A stretch of DNA of 64,000 nucleotides from Promethearchaeota archaeon. GTDB lineage: Archaea > Asgardarchaeota > Lokiarchaeia > Sigyniarchaeales > SOKP01. Location: contig JALGVJ010000001.1 of assembly GCA_029838195.1 (NCBI GenBank), positions 227,107-291,106 of the forward strand. Direction: 5' to 3'. A program made the translations under genes and the position numbers. The notes below the pieces were generated by a model. It was not told the origin of the DNA. It ran no database searches and saw nothing but the letters and a program-made list of their open reading frames with translations. Shown one piece after another: positions 1 to 7,238 of the stretch. Numbering within the stretch: the stretch's first letter is position 1; each line of letters opens with the position of its first letter.

Positions 1-54
1 TATGAGAAGACATGAAGGTTTCATAAATAAAAAAGAGAATTACCTCAAAAAAAC

Positions 55-630
55 TTATTTAACCCTATCAAACGCCCATTTCGCCTTATCCACCAAGCCT
101 AAGGCTTCATAAGATTTTCCTAAATAATAAAAAGCGTCGGGAAAATTAAAATTCTCCTTTACCAGTTTAAATAAAGAGCCTATTGCCAGATCATACCGTC
201 TTCGAAAATAATTAATTTTCCCCCGTAAAAAAAGCAATTTTTGTTTTTGGTCCTTAGATAAGTGGGTTTCATTATAACCATTTAGCATGGCAAGAGCACT
301 ATTATATTGTTTTTTCTCGATCATGAATTCTAAAGCTTCTATAAATTTTAAAAAGCGAATCTTCTCCGTGATTACTTCAATCTTCTTTGCAGCTTTCTCT
401 TGCGCCACCCGTTTCTCTTCTTCTAATCTCTCTTTTTCAAATTGTTTCAGATAAGTTTCATATTTAGCTAAAACTGATGGGGGATAAGGTTCATGACAAA
501 CCGGGCAGTTCTTTGAATGTACATACCATTCTTTAAAACAGTGCTCGTGCGCCACATGGCCATTCGGACAAACAACTGCACCATTTAATGAACTCTCAAC
601 CTCTAAATAACAAATTATGCATTTCGGCAT
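55..630 (-). CDS. RING-finger protein with C-terminal TPR-like repeats
   Basis: A 191-residue cytoplasmic protein. Residues 4-45 hold all eight metal ligands of a RING-type zinc finger in C3H2C3 order: C4, C7, C21, H25, H28, C31, C42 and C45. A charged, probably coiled-coil segment follows (about 57-95). The C-terminal half (about 105-191) has paired helices with the spacing of tetratricopeptide repeats, including a clear YYLGKSYEALG motif. RING domains of this type recruit ubiquitin-charged E2 enzymes, so an E3-like adaptor role is plausible, with the TPRs binding a partner; this is inference. No E1, E2 or ubiquitin gene lies in the window. The ATG start immediately precedes the first Cys pair. 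It is transcribed away from the roadblock-GTPase gene. Confidence 0.82.
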   Translation of the reverse strand: MPKCIICYLEVESSLNGAVVCPNGHVAHEHCFKEWYVHSKNCPVCHEPYPPSVLAKYETYLKQFEKERLEEEKRVAQEKAAKKIEVITEKIRFLKFIEALEFMIEKKQYNSALAMLNGYNETHLSKDQKQKLLFLRGKINYFRRRYDLAIGSLFKLVKENFNFPDAFYYLGKSYEALGLVDKAKWAFDRVK

Positions 631-902
631 TAGATAGCTCTCCTTACTCTTCTAATAATATTTTCTCATGCCTATTTATAAACTAATAATAAAATTATGG
701 GTTTTTAAGAATTTGCTATTCAACAAGCAGTGACATATCTATTATACTACTAATATTTTTTACCCTCCTTTTCTCCTCGTCCTCATGACCTCTCACGAAA
801 AATGATCCTCATTTCTAATTGAATATCATGTCAAAGTTTTTTTACAATAAATTTTATATTCTTCACTAAAAGAATCACGAATTTTATTGTTTGAACTTTA
901 TC

Positions 903-2453
903 ATGGTCTTAAATAGAAATCAAATTTTTTCCACTCTGTTCAATAATTTTCTCTCCGAAAAGAATGAAGTCGTTGCTGTCATTCTCTCTGATGACCAAGG
1001 GCTCATGCTCGCAGGTGAAAAAAGAAAAGAGCTGGACATGGAAATCATCGCCGTATTAACTAGTATCATTAATCCCATATTACAACGCATCCGAAATGAA
1101 TTTGCTTTCCAAAAATTTGGCTCCGCTTCCTTTGATACGAATAAATATCGGTTGCTCTTTATTTCCATTGATGAATTCACCACGCTGAGTCTGGTCTTAG
1201 ACACGATGGCTTCAATTGATAAAATTGCGCCTTATGGCTATTTTCTTGCCGAAAAATCAGCTCAAATTCTCGAAGCTACCGATGAGGACATGATACAAGT
1301 TTCCATACCGAATTTTGAACATGAAGCGGAAGAAAGTGAAAGGTTAAAAAACCAAATTTATCAATTGCGCTTAGATCATGGAGGAAAATATCGATTCAAG
1401 TTCATTATAATTGGAGATCATGAGGTTGGAAAGACCTCGCTTATTAAACAATTTGTAGAAAAAAAATTTTCCCATGATTACCGCGCTACAATCGGAATTA
1501 ACATAACCACACACTCAATTCAACTATTCGGGAATGAGATTATATTTTCTTTGTGGGATATCGGAGCTCAAGAATATTTTAGACGTTTTCGTCGAACATA
1601 TTATAATGGAAGTAAGGCGGCGTTTATTGTATTTAGTTTAACGGATGAAAAATCATTTAAAAACGTGAAAACGTGGTTTGATGAATTAATGGATTTTCTT
1701 CCCACTAAAGACATTCCCATTATTATAGTTGGGAATAAGATGGATTTGGAAGATCAGCGGGTAGTATCTTATCAAGAGGGTGTGAAATTAGCCGGTAGTT
1801 TGGGAATGAAGAGAATTTCATACATCGAGACATCTGCGCTAACGGGAGCCAATGTAGAAGACGCATTTTCTCTCATTGCCTTTAATTACATTCAAAAAAT
1901 TAGAGAAAATGAAGAAATACGGCTTCAAGAAGAGCTTTTAAAAGAATTGGACCTCATTTTAGAGAAGAAAAAACCGCTCATTTTGGTATTCATCACGGAA
2001 TCGGCTTTCTGGAGTCCAGGGCTTCAAATCATGTGTGAAACTATGGGAATGGGTCGGTGCGTATATTCTGAAGATAAAAAAGAATGGAGGATCTATGAGT
2101 TCTCCAACGGTTTAATTGTAAGAAGTCATTTACCGGCTAACATGAAAGTAGCTGATGCGAATGGCATCTTATGCATTTTTGACGCCCGAGGAAAAGCCCA
2201 TGCGGAGCCGCGATGGCGGGAAATAATTATTAGGATCATGGAAGAAGTGGAAGAAAACACCGTGATCTTAGTGGGGATACACGTTAGCAGCGATATTAAT
2301 TGGTCTCAACTTTTAGAAGAATTGGACGTGAGTGATTATCTCGAAAAAAAGATGGTCTCGGTATTATTTTTTAAAATAGGGTTCGAATATGAATTAGAAA
2401 TTTATGATCAGCTAAAAGTAATGCTTAGCACGATTAATTCACTCATATTTTAA
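903..2453 (+). CDS. Roadblock/LC7 domain fused to a Ras/Rab-like small GTPase, with a C-terminal third domain
   Basis: Three-part cytoplasmic protein (516 residues from the ATG chosen here; an in-frame TTG lies 12 bases upstream). Residues about 5-125 resemble a roadblock/LC7 dimerisation domain. Residues about 165-335 are a Ras-superfamily GTPase: P-loop GDHEVGKTS (171-179), G4 NKMD (278-281) and G5 ETSA (309-312). Switch II reads WDIGAQE (218-224), so the usual D-x-x-G is D-I-G-A, while the catalytic-type Gln223 remains. The last 160 residues repeat the pattern of GTPase strands (ILCIFDARG, VILVGIHV) without a P-loop and may be a degenerate GTPase domain; that part is speculative. Roadblock proteins regulate GTPases in MglA/MglB and Rag/Ragulator, so this may be a self-contained switch. 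An AT-rich TATA-like stretch at 851-860 would give a nearly leaderless transcript starting just before 903. Confidence 0.85.
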   Translation: MVLNRNQIFSTLFNNFLSEKNEVVAVILSDDQGLMLAGEKRKELDMEIIAVLTSIINPILQRIRNEFAFQKFGSASFDTNKYRLLFISIDEFTTLSLVLDTMASIDKIAPYGYFLAEKSAQILEATDEDMIQVSIPNFEHEAEESERLKNQIYQLRLDHGGKYRFKFIIIGDHEVGKTSLIKQFVEKKFSHDYRATIGINITTHSIQLFGNEIIFSLWDIGAQEYFRRFRRTYYNGSKAAFIVFSLTDEKSFKNVKTWFDELMDFLPTKDIPIIIVGNKMDLEDQRVVSYQEGVKLAGSLGMKRISYIETSALTGANVEDAFSLIAFNYIQKIRENEEIRLQEELLKELDLILEKKKPLILVFITESAFWSPGLQIMCETMGMGRCVYSEDKKEWRIYEFSNGLIVRSHLPANMKVADANGILCIFDARGKAHAEPRWREIIIRIMEEVEENTVILVGIHVSSDINWSQLLEELDVSDYLEKKMVSVLFFKIGFEYELEIYDQLKVMLSTINSLIF

Positions 2454-2485
2454 CGTGTTCAATTCACTCATATTTTAACGTGTTC
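2436..2485. repeat. Perfect 25-bp tandem duplication over a gene end
   Basis: Bases 2436-2460 are repeated exactly at 2461-2485. The first copy carries the final codons and the TAA stop of the roadblock-GTPase gene; the second is non-coding. The absence of any mismatch points to a recent slippage or duplication event. Confidence 0.95.
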
Positions 2486-2738
2486 AATGAGGGCGTGAAA
2501 GAGAAAAATTATTGGAAAAGCAAGGTTTGGTATAGAAATTAATTTTAAGAAATAACATGTATTTAATTTCAAAGAGCATCAACCACGAGCTTGTTATACC
2601 TTATTCTTTATTCCATTAAAAGGAAATGCTCCTGAAGATAAATACAGAAAAACAAAAGAGAAAAGGAGCAAGAATTCTAAAAAAAATGGAGGTGAAGAAT
2701 GCAAAAAAAGTTTAGTTTTTAATGCCCCCCTCGAAAAA

Positions 2739-3680
2739 GTGAGTAACCCTAGTACAAATCATTTAAGTTCAGTCAGGCACTTGCTAAAAAAATCTTCCAC
2801 ATTTAAGGAGAAAAGTGGCGTAAAAGATAGTATTGGCTCTGAAAATACATTCAAGAAAGAGAAATCAGACTCAGAGTCTTTTGAACATGTTCGGATCAAG
2901 AAGTTTTTAAGGGATAATCTCCCCTTGCACAATGATATAACTGTAATTGCCGAAGAAAAAGTATTTGGTACGAGACGTGCTGATCTTTATTTACTATTAA
3001 AAAACAAAAAGAAAATCACAATTGAGATTCAGCATTCTCCCATGACTTCAAGGGAGTTGCTCAAGCGTACTACTGATTATACGGCTCAAGATATTCACGT
3101 GTTGTGGATTTTTAACGGAACCACTTTCTCAAGATACCCTTTCCTCCAACATGGGATTCAAATGACACGGCTTGAAAAACTCGTCCATCACTTGTACAAT
3201 GGAAGGATCTATTACGTGAATGCTTTAGAAGAAGGACTAGCCACTTCCATTTACCCCCTTCACTTTGCTCCTTTTCAAGAAACTCAAAAATTAATGCATG
3301 GATTAGTATATTTTAAGCGATCTCATCATAAAAAATCGGTAATTCCGGGTAAATTGTCCTCCCTCAAATTACTTACCTTCCGACATGAAAAATTAAAACT
3401 TGCCCGATTTACCGACGAAAATGTGAAAATAACATGCAAAAAAAAGCTCCTTTCTTTTATTAATAACTTCAAACTCGCTGAATTCCAAAAGGTACATGAA
3501 ATTTCACCCTCCTTGACCGATATCGAGAAATTATTGTTCATGATAATGAGAAAATATGAACATGAGTTTGGAATCCATTTAATCTATGATATATTAAAAC
3601 AAATACGCCTCTTGAAGAAAAATGAGTTTTATTTCTTAAAAACCATTTCAAGATATAACCGGAAAAATTTTCAAGGGTGA
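2739..3680 (+). CDS. CoiA-like (competence) nuclease-fold protein
   Basis: A 313-residue protein with the core of the CoiA family, a PD-(D/E)XK nuclease-like fold. Visible are the ESxxH-x3-K-like start FEHVRIKKFL (about 48-57), the catalytic-type RRADLYLLL (Asp82), IEIQHSP (Glu96-x-Gln98) and the following basic helix with VLWIFNG. The first 45 residues are Lys/Ser-rich and low complexity, and the N-terminal zinc-binding part seen in some CoiA proteins is absent. CoiA acts in DNA uptake or recombination in bacteria; the archaeal role is unknown. The start is GTG, since no ATG is in frame before residue 102. A purine-rich GGAGGTGAAG at 2689-2698 lies about 40 bases upstream, too far for this start, so the true start or reading frame of the N-terminus is uncertain. 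Confidence 0.72.
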   Translation: MSNPSTNHLSSVRHLLKKSSTFKEKSGVKDSIGSENTFKKEKSDSESFEHVRIKKFLRDNLPLHNDITVIAEEKVFGTRRADLYLLLKNKKKITIEIQHSPMTSRELLKRTTDYTAQDIHVLWIFNGTTFSRYPFLQHGIQMTRLEKLVHHLYNGRIYYVNALEEGLATSIYPLHFAPFQETQKLMHGLVYFKRSHHKKSVIPGKLSSLKLLTFRHEKLKLARFTDENVKITCKKKLLSFINNFKLAEFQKVHEISPSLTDIEKLLFMIMRKYEHEFGIHLIYDILKQIRLLKKNEFYFLKTISRYNRKNFQG

Positions 3681-3720
3681 ACTTAAATTAAAAATTATAA
3701 AAAACAATTACATGAGAGCA

Positions 3721-3780
3721 AAAGAAAAAAAAGAATTTAAAAAAAATTAATAGGATGTAAAAAAAAAATTATTTAAAAAT
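3721..3780 (-). terminator. T-tract terminator region of the SCP2 gene
   Basis: Convergent intergenic space between the CoiA-like and SCP2 genes. Read on the minus strand it has several T runs, the longest about ten bases (3759-3768 on the plus strand as A), as expected for intrinsic archaeal termination. No hairpin is evident. Confidence 0.4.
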
Positions 3781-3813
3781 TAAGATTTAAAAAGTTTCCC
3801 TTGAACCACTTCT

Positions 3814-4239
3814 TTATCCTTCTAAATCTTCAAGGAAATCGCCGAACATGGCTAGAATTTCTCCATACGCAATGGCATCTTGTAAATTTCCTTCAATCTT
3901 CAAATCTCCGGACATGTAGGCGCTTGTAGAATCAATTTCCCCGCTTCCAAGTCCGGCCCACGTTGCTGCTGTAGCACTCATTGTCACGGTTGGCTCCTCT
4001 GCTTCTCCTTCTCCATATTCAAACTTCCCTTCTCCTAATTTTATCCAGAACTTGAAATCGGTATCACTATAATTATTTTGAACTACAATCGTGTCTAAAT
4101 CTTCCAGTTCCTCCTTAATTTCTTCATCTTCCTGAGCAATTTGCTTGTAGACTTCAAAAAGAGTTAACGCGTCTCTCGGTTCGGCTTGTCCTTTATCTCT
4201 CATTTCCGCTAATTTTTTTAATAATTCTGCATCCACCAT
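3814..4239 (-). CDS. SCP2 sterol-binding domain protein
   Basis: A 141-residue acidic protein of the SCP2 lipid-transfer fold. After a helical start (1-50), residues about 55-141 follow the SCP2 pattern: FKFWIKLGEG-KFEYGEG strands, the EEPTVTMSATAATWAGLGSGEID stretch written here only by its parts (TVTMSA, WAGLGSGE), the YMSGDLKIEG turn, then the final helix DAIAYGEILAMF. The family binds fatty acyl chains, sterols or CoA esters in a hydrophobic tunnel. It may carry lipid intermediates in the cytoplasm; the ligand cannot be deduced. It is transcribed in the same direction as the upstream dehydrogenase gene but separated by about 150 bases, so is probably its own unit. Confidence 0.82.
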   Translation of the reverse strand: MVDAELLKKLAEMRDKGQAEPRDALTLFEVYKQIAQEDEEIKEELEDLDTIVVQNNYSDTDFKFWIKLGEGKFEYGEGEAEEPTVTMSATAATWAGLGSGEIDSTSAYMSGDLKIEGNLQDAIAYGEILAMFGDFLEDLEG

Positions 4240-4392
4240 TTTATTCCCTCACCTCATATGAAAGGATATAAATTTTAACTTTTTAAATAAAATTTCTGTT
4301 AGATGATTAGTATTCTTTTTTTTTAATTAATAAAGATTTTGCCTATCCTTAGGAGGTTCTTTAACCTTCCTTCCTCATGAAAATTATCTTAT

Positions 4393-5460
4393 TTATTTCT
4401 TTAAGCGCAGTTTTAATTTTTGGGCTATGAGATCGCCCATTTCCACAGTAGACAGCGTTTTCAAAGTGGAATTTTTGATATCCACAGTCCTTCCTTCTGC
4501 TAATGCCTCTTCCACGGCAAACTCGATTTCATTTCCTAATTCGTTTTGAGCAAAACTAATGGATAGCATTAATTTTACGCTTAAAATGGTGCCAATGGGA
4601 TTGGCAATATTCTTCCCTGCGATATCTGGTGCTGAACCATGAATGGGCTCATACATTGACACTTTATTAGGATGAATGTTTCCGCTAGAGGCCATTCCAA
4701 GGCTTCCAATTAAAAATGCAGCCTCATCACTTGCGATGTCGCCAAACATGTTTCCTAGAACGACTGTTTGAAATTTATAGGGCTCCCGAATTAACCATTG
4801 GCAAAATGAATCGATATAATAATCTTCTTTTTTCAGTGAAGGATATTTTTCTCCTATTTCATGAAATATGGTCCTCCATAATTGGCTTGTTTTCAACACG
4901 TTCGCCTTGTCAACGGAAGTGATTTTTTGATGGTTCATTTGCTTAGCAAATTCAAACGCATAGGATATTATTCTCTCACATCCTTTTCTCGTGTATATCA
5001 TGAGGTTTTGAGCGACCTCGTTTTTCAAAATACCGCCGATATTTGCATAAAGACCTTCCGTATTTTCCCGCACGAACGTAATGTCGATGCCCGGACCAAT
5101 GTATTCCTCTTTTAGGGGGCATCTATCTCGCAACGTCTCATAAAGCTTGACAGGCCGTAAATTAACGTAAAGATCGAGTCCTTGTCGGATTTTTAGAATC
5201 GCAATTTCTGCCACCCCTTGCGGCAGACCGGGTATACCGATGGCTCCAAAAAGAAGCGCGTCTGAATTCTTTATAGTTTCAAATGACTTGTCGGGCAAAC
5301 TTACACCATATTCCTTCCACACACCTCCTCCGGCAGGTGCTTCTCTCAATTCAAACTGTAATTCGGAATAATCCTCTATGACTTTTAATATTTTAATTCC
5401 TTCTCTAATGACTTCTGGTCCTACACCATCTCCTTCGGTTACGGCAATAACTTTTTTCAC
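4393..5460 (-). CDS. NAD-dependent isocitrate/isopropylmalate dehydrogenase family enzyme (LeuB-like)
   Basis: A 355-residue beta-decarboxylating dehydrogenase of usual family length. The N-terminus has GDGVGPEV; the substrate-contact helix reads LDLYVNLRPVKLYETL; FVRENTEGLYA is the family signature; and the coenzyme loop is EPIHGSAPDIAGKNIANP. The Asp in HGSAPD is the residue that selects NAD over NADP in isopropylmalate dehydrogenase. Likely reactions are oxidation of 3-isopropylmalate in leucine synthesis or of a related malate (homoisocitrate, methylmalate). No leuA, leuC or leuD gene is nearby, so the exact substrate is open. The ATG start overlaps no other gene. A monocistronic unit is likely. 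Confidence 0.85.
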   Translation of the reverse strand: MKKVIAVTEGDGVGPEVIREGIKILKVIEDYSELQFELREAPAGGGVWKEYGVSLPDKSFETIKNSDALLFGAIGIPGLPQGVAEIAILKIRQGLDLYVNLRPVKLYETLRDRCPLKEEYIGPGIDITFVRENTEGLYANIGGILKNEVAQNLMIYTRKGCERIISYAFEFAKQMNHQKITSVDKANVLKTSQLWRTIFHEIGEKYPSLKKEDYYIDSFCQWLIREPYKFQTVVLGNMFGDIASDEAAFLIGSLGMASSGNIHPNKVSMYEPIHGSAPDIAGKNIANPIGTILSVKLMLSISFAQNELGNEIEFAVEEALAEGRTVDIKNSTLKTLSTVEMGDLIAQKLKLRLKK

Positions 5461-6046
5461 GTGAATGCTCGCCTCAAATTCCTATTCTACGTTTTGTTTC
5501 TAAAAATGAACGATTCTTTAATTAATTTTTTGAGAATCATACGTTTTTTGTTAATCGGGCCTTCAAACGAGGTCCAGTGCTAAAGTTAAACAATAATGAA
5601 AAGCGGAAAGTATAAAATGAAAAAGAAGACATGTCTCTTGTATTTTTAGGTCAGTTTCATCTTATTAATTAACAAAATTAAATTGAGCAAATTAGAAAGA
5701 TTGTGCCCTTAACACTCGTGAATCGCATGGATCTATCTTTCCTTTCCAAATTAAAATAAATTTTTTCATTGATTCAAATCGTAAATTATTCATGTCTGAT
5801 CTAATAAAAATCTCATTCAATTATTTAGCCAAAATAAGTGAATATTCAAAATTCAATGGCCGTTTATTACTCACATCCCTCATTTTCAAGGTCTATCCCT
5901 CAACAGGAAAAAAATTTAAAATCATGAAAGATCTCAAGGCTAAAGGCTCAGAACCCCATTTGCCGGTTTTTTGCTTAAACTTCACTTTTTGTCGAATTGG
6001 TTGAAAATATTAACTCAATCATGCAATAGGAACGATCTAACATAAC
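5461..6046. other. Intergenic region upstream of the dehydrogenase and histone genes
   Basis: About 590 bases of AT-rich sequence with no convincing gene. It should contain the promoter of the minus-strand dehydrogenase near its right-hand neighbour at 5461. A 70-codon reading frame at 5792-6004 has no recognisable domain or ribosome site and is treated as chance. Confidence 0.5.
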
Positions 6047-6047
6047 A

Positions 6048-6057
6048 TTTATATATT
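6048..6057 (+). promoter_or_regulatory. TATA box of the histone gene
   Basis: TTTATATATT lies about 90 bases before the histone ATG. Archaeal TATA boxes lie about 25 bases before the transcript start, which would give a 5' leader of roughly 65 bases. Confidence 0.45.
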
Positions 6058-6146
6058 TGAATTGAATATTATTATTTAAGAAACTTCTATGTAAGAATTT
6101 TCTCATGTAAAATTTTATCAAGAATAAAAAAGTGGAGGAATAAAAA

Positions 6147-6359
6147 ATGGCTAAAAAAATATTCGCCTGGAGCCCAATTAGAAAATTAATGAAAGATAAT
6201 GGCGCAGAAATGGTAGCACGAGATGCCGTGGACGCTTTAATCGATTATTTAGAAGCTTTAGCGAAAAACGTGACCAATAAAGCTCTTGAAATGACCCGAC
6301 ACGCTGGACGCAAGAAGCTCGTGCTCGAAGATCTCGAATTGGCGCTCAAGGTTTTATAG
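6147..6359 (+). CDS. Archaeal histone
   Basis: A 70-residue single histone-fold protein. It shows the three-helix pattern with the long central helix (about 24-50: ARDAVDALIDYLEALAKNV) and the final RHAGRKKLVLEDLELALK, which matches the conserved HAGRKTV-x-x-EDIELA end of archaeal and eukaryotic histones. It would dimerise and wrap DNA. There is no extended N- or C-terminal tail beyond the fold. A strong ribosome site, GGAGGA, sits 9 bases before the ATG, and a TATA box lies further upstream. It is monocistronic and followed by T tracts. Confidence 0.95.
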   Translation: MAKKIFAWSPIRKLMKDNGAEMVARDAVDALIDYLEALAKNVTNKALEMTRHAGRKKLVLEDLELALKVL

Positions 6360-6399
6360 AATTGCAATCTTTAAAGTATCAATTTCCCAATAACTAACG

Positions 6400-6418
6400 T
6401 TTTTTTCTTTTTCTATTT
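6400..6418 (+). terminator. T-tract terminator after the histone gene
   Basis: Forty bases after the histone stop the plus strand has T7-C-T5-C-type pyrimidine runs, the usual archaeal intrinsic termination signal. Confidence 0.45.
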
Positions 6419-6929
6419 ATAAAAATTCTCTTTTAAAAGTTAATCGCCCTTCTTAATTGAGCCTATTTTTGACTCTCTAAAATTAATGGAAGTTTAAACA
6501 TCGTTTATCAATAACCGACAAAAATTCACTCCATCTCGTCTTAAATCATGACGGATTCATCCGTAAAAATTTCAGCCCACAAAAATGATCATTTTCATGC
6601 AGTTCCTTCCACGTCCATGAAATTTCTGCAAGAACGCTTTAACCCGTTGTAGAACCCGATTGCTCGATTCTTGACAAAATTCACGGGGGTAAAGATTTGC
6701 TTTTCGTCGGAGCATCTTTAATGATTTTTAAAATTCAGTTAAATATAAAATATTAAAAATGCCCTCCATTTAAATTGGGAGATTAAAAAAAATCAACGAA
6801 CAAAACAATATACATCATCCTAAAAAAAAAACAACAAAAATAAAAAAACCAATAAAAATAAAAAAAAACAACGAAAATAAAAAAAAAGTTAACATGCTTT
6901 TTACAAGCGTTCTGTTTCCTCAAGAATCC
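6419..6929. other. Intergenic region with an A-rich low-complexity tract
   Basis: No gene is recognised. The middle (about 6590-6720) is less AT-rich than the flanks and could hold a small RNA, but no conserved fold is recognisable. A short inverted repeat ACGGAT-TC-ATCCGT lies at 6551-6564. From 6822 to 6893 the plus strand is a run of A blocks separated by single C, T or CAAC; on the minus strand these are T tracts directly after the MoaD-like gene and probably end the AOR operon transcript. Confidence 0.5.
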
Positions 6930-7220
6930 CTATTCATCTTCTTCCTTGTGAAAATACCACTTGTAGAGCAAACTCATGTTTTTTCTGGGAAATAATCCTA
7001 CTATATCTCCCTCCTTAACGTTCTTATTAATTCCCGCATACCTGTTATTAACAAATATATGCCCAAGTTCAGAAGGCTCAATAGAAAATTTTTCTATTAT
7101 GTCTTTAACCTTCCTTACATCTGCCGAGTCTACTTGAATAATACGGGGAAATCCCGTCTCCGTCGTATCTCCCTCTATTTTCTCCTTTAAAAGCCCAAAT
7201 AGCTTGACCTTTATGCCCAT
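6930..7220 (-). CDS. MoaD/ThiS-family beta-grasp protein linked to AOR
   Basis: A 96-residue ubiquitin-like beta-grasp protein: IKVKLFGLLKEKI start, a helix around VRKVKDIIEKF, and the IFVNNRYAGINKNVKEGDIVGLFP hairpin pattern seen in parts (VKEGDIVGLFP). MoaD proteins carry sulfur for molybdopterin synthesis on a C-terminal Gly-Gly, but this one ends in an aromatic and acidic tail with no Gly-Gly. It starts 18 bases after the tungsten AOR gene, so the two are co-transcribed. A role with the tungstopterin enzyme is likely, but not as a classical sulfur carrier unless it is processed. Confidence 0.75.
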   Translation of the reverse strand: MGIKVKLFGLLKEKIEGDTTETGFPRIIQVDSADVRKVKDIIEKFSIEPSELGHIFVNNRYAGINKNVKEGDIVGLFPRKNMSLLYKWYFHKEEDE

Positions 7221-7238
7221 CTTCTCATTTTGTTGTTC

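Noticed and set aside
2686..2715. Nine-codon frame with a strong ribosome site before the CoiA-like gene
   Set aside because: Not listed as a gene because nothing but position supports it; mentioned under the CoiA finding as a possible leader or frameshift remnant.
5792..6004. 70-codon plus-strand frame upstream of the histone gene
   Set aside because: No domain, no ribosome site and amino acid content typical of chance AT-rich frames.
6822..6893. A-rich block repeats as a possible CRISPR or satellite array
   Set aside because: The units are irregular and low complexity, with no constant repeat or spacer; a T-tract terminator explains them better.
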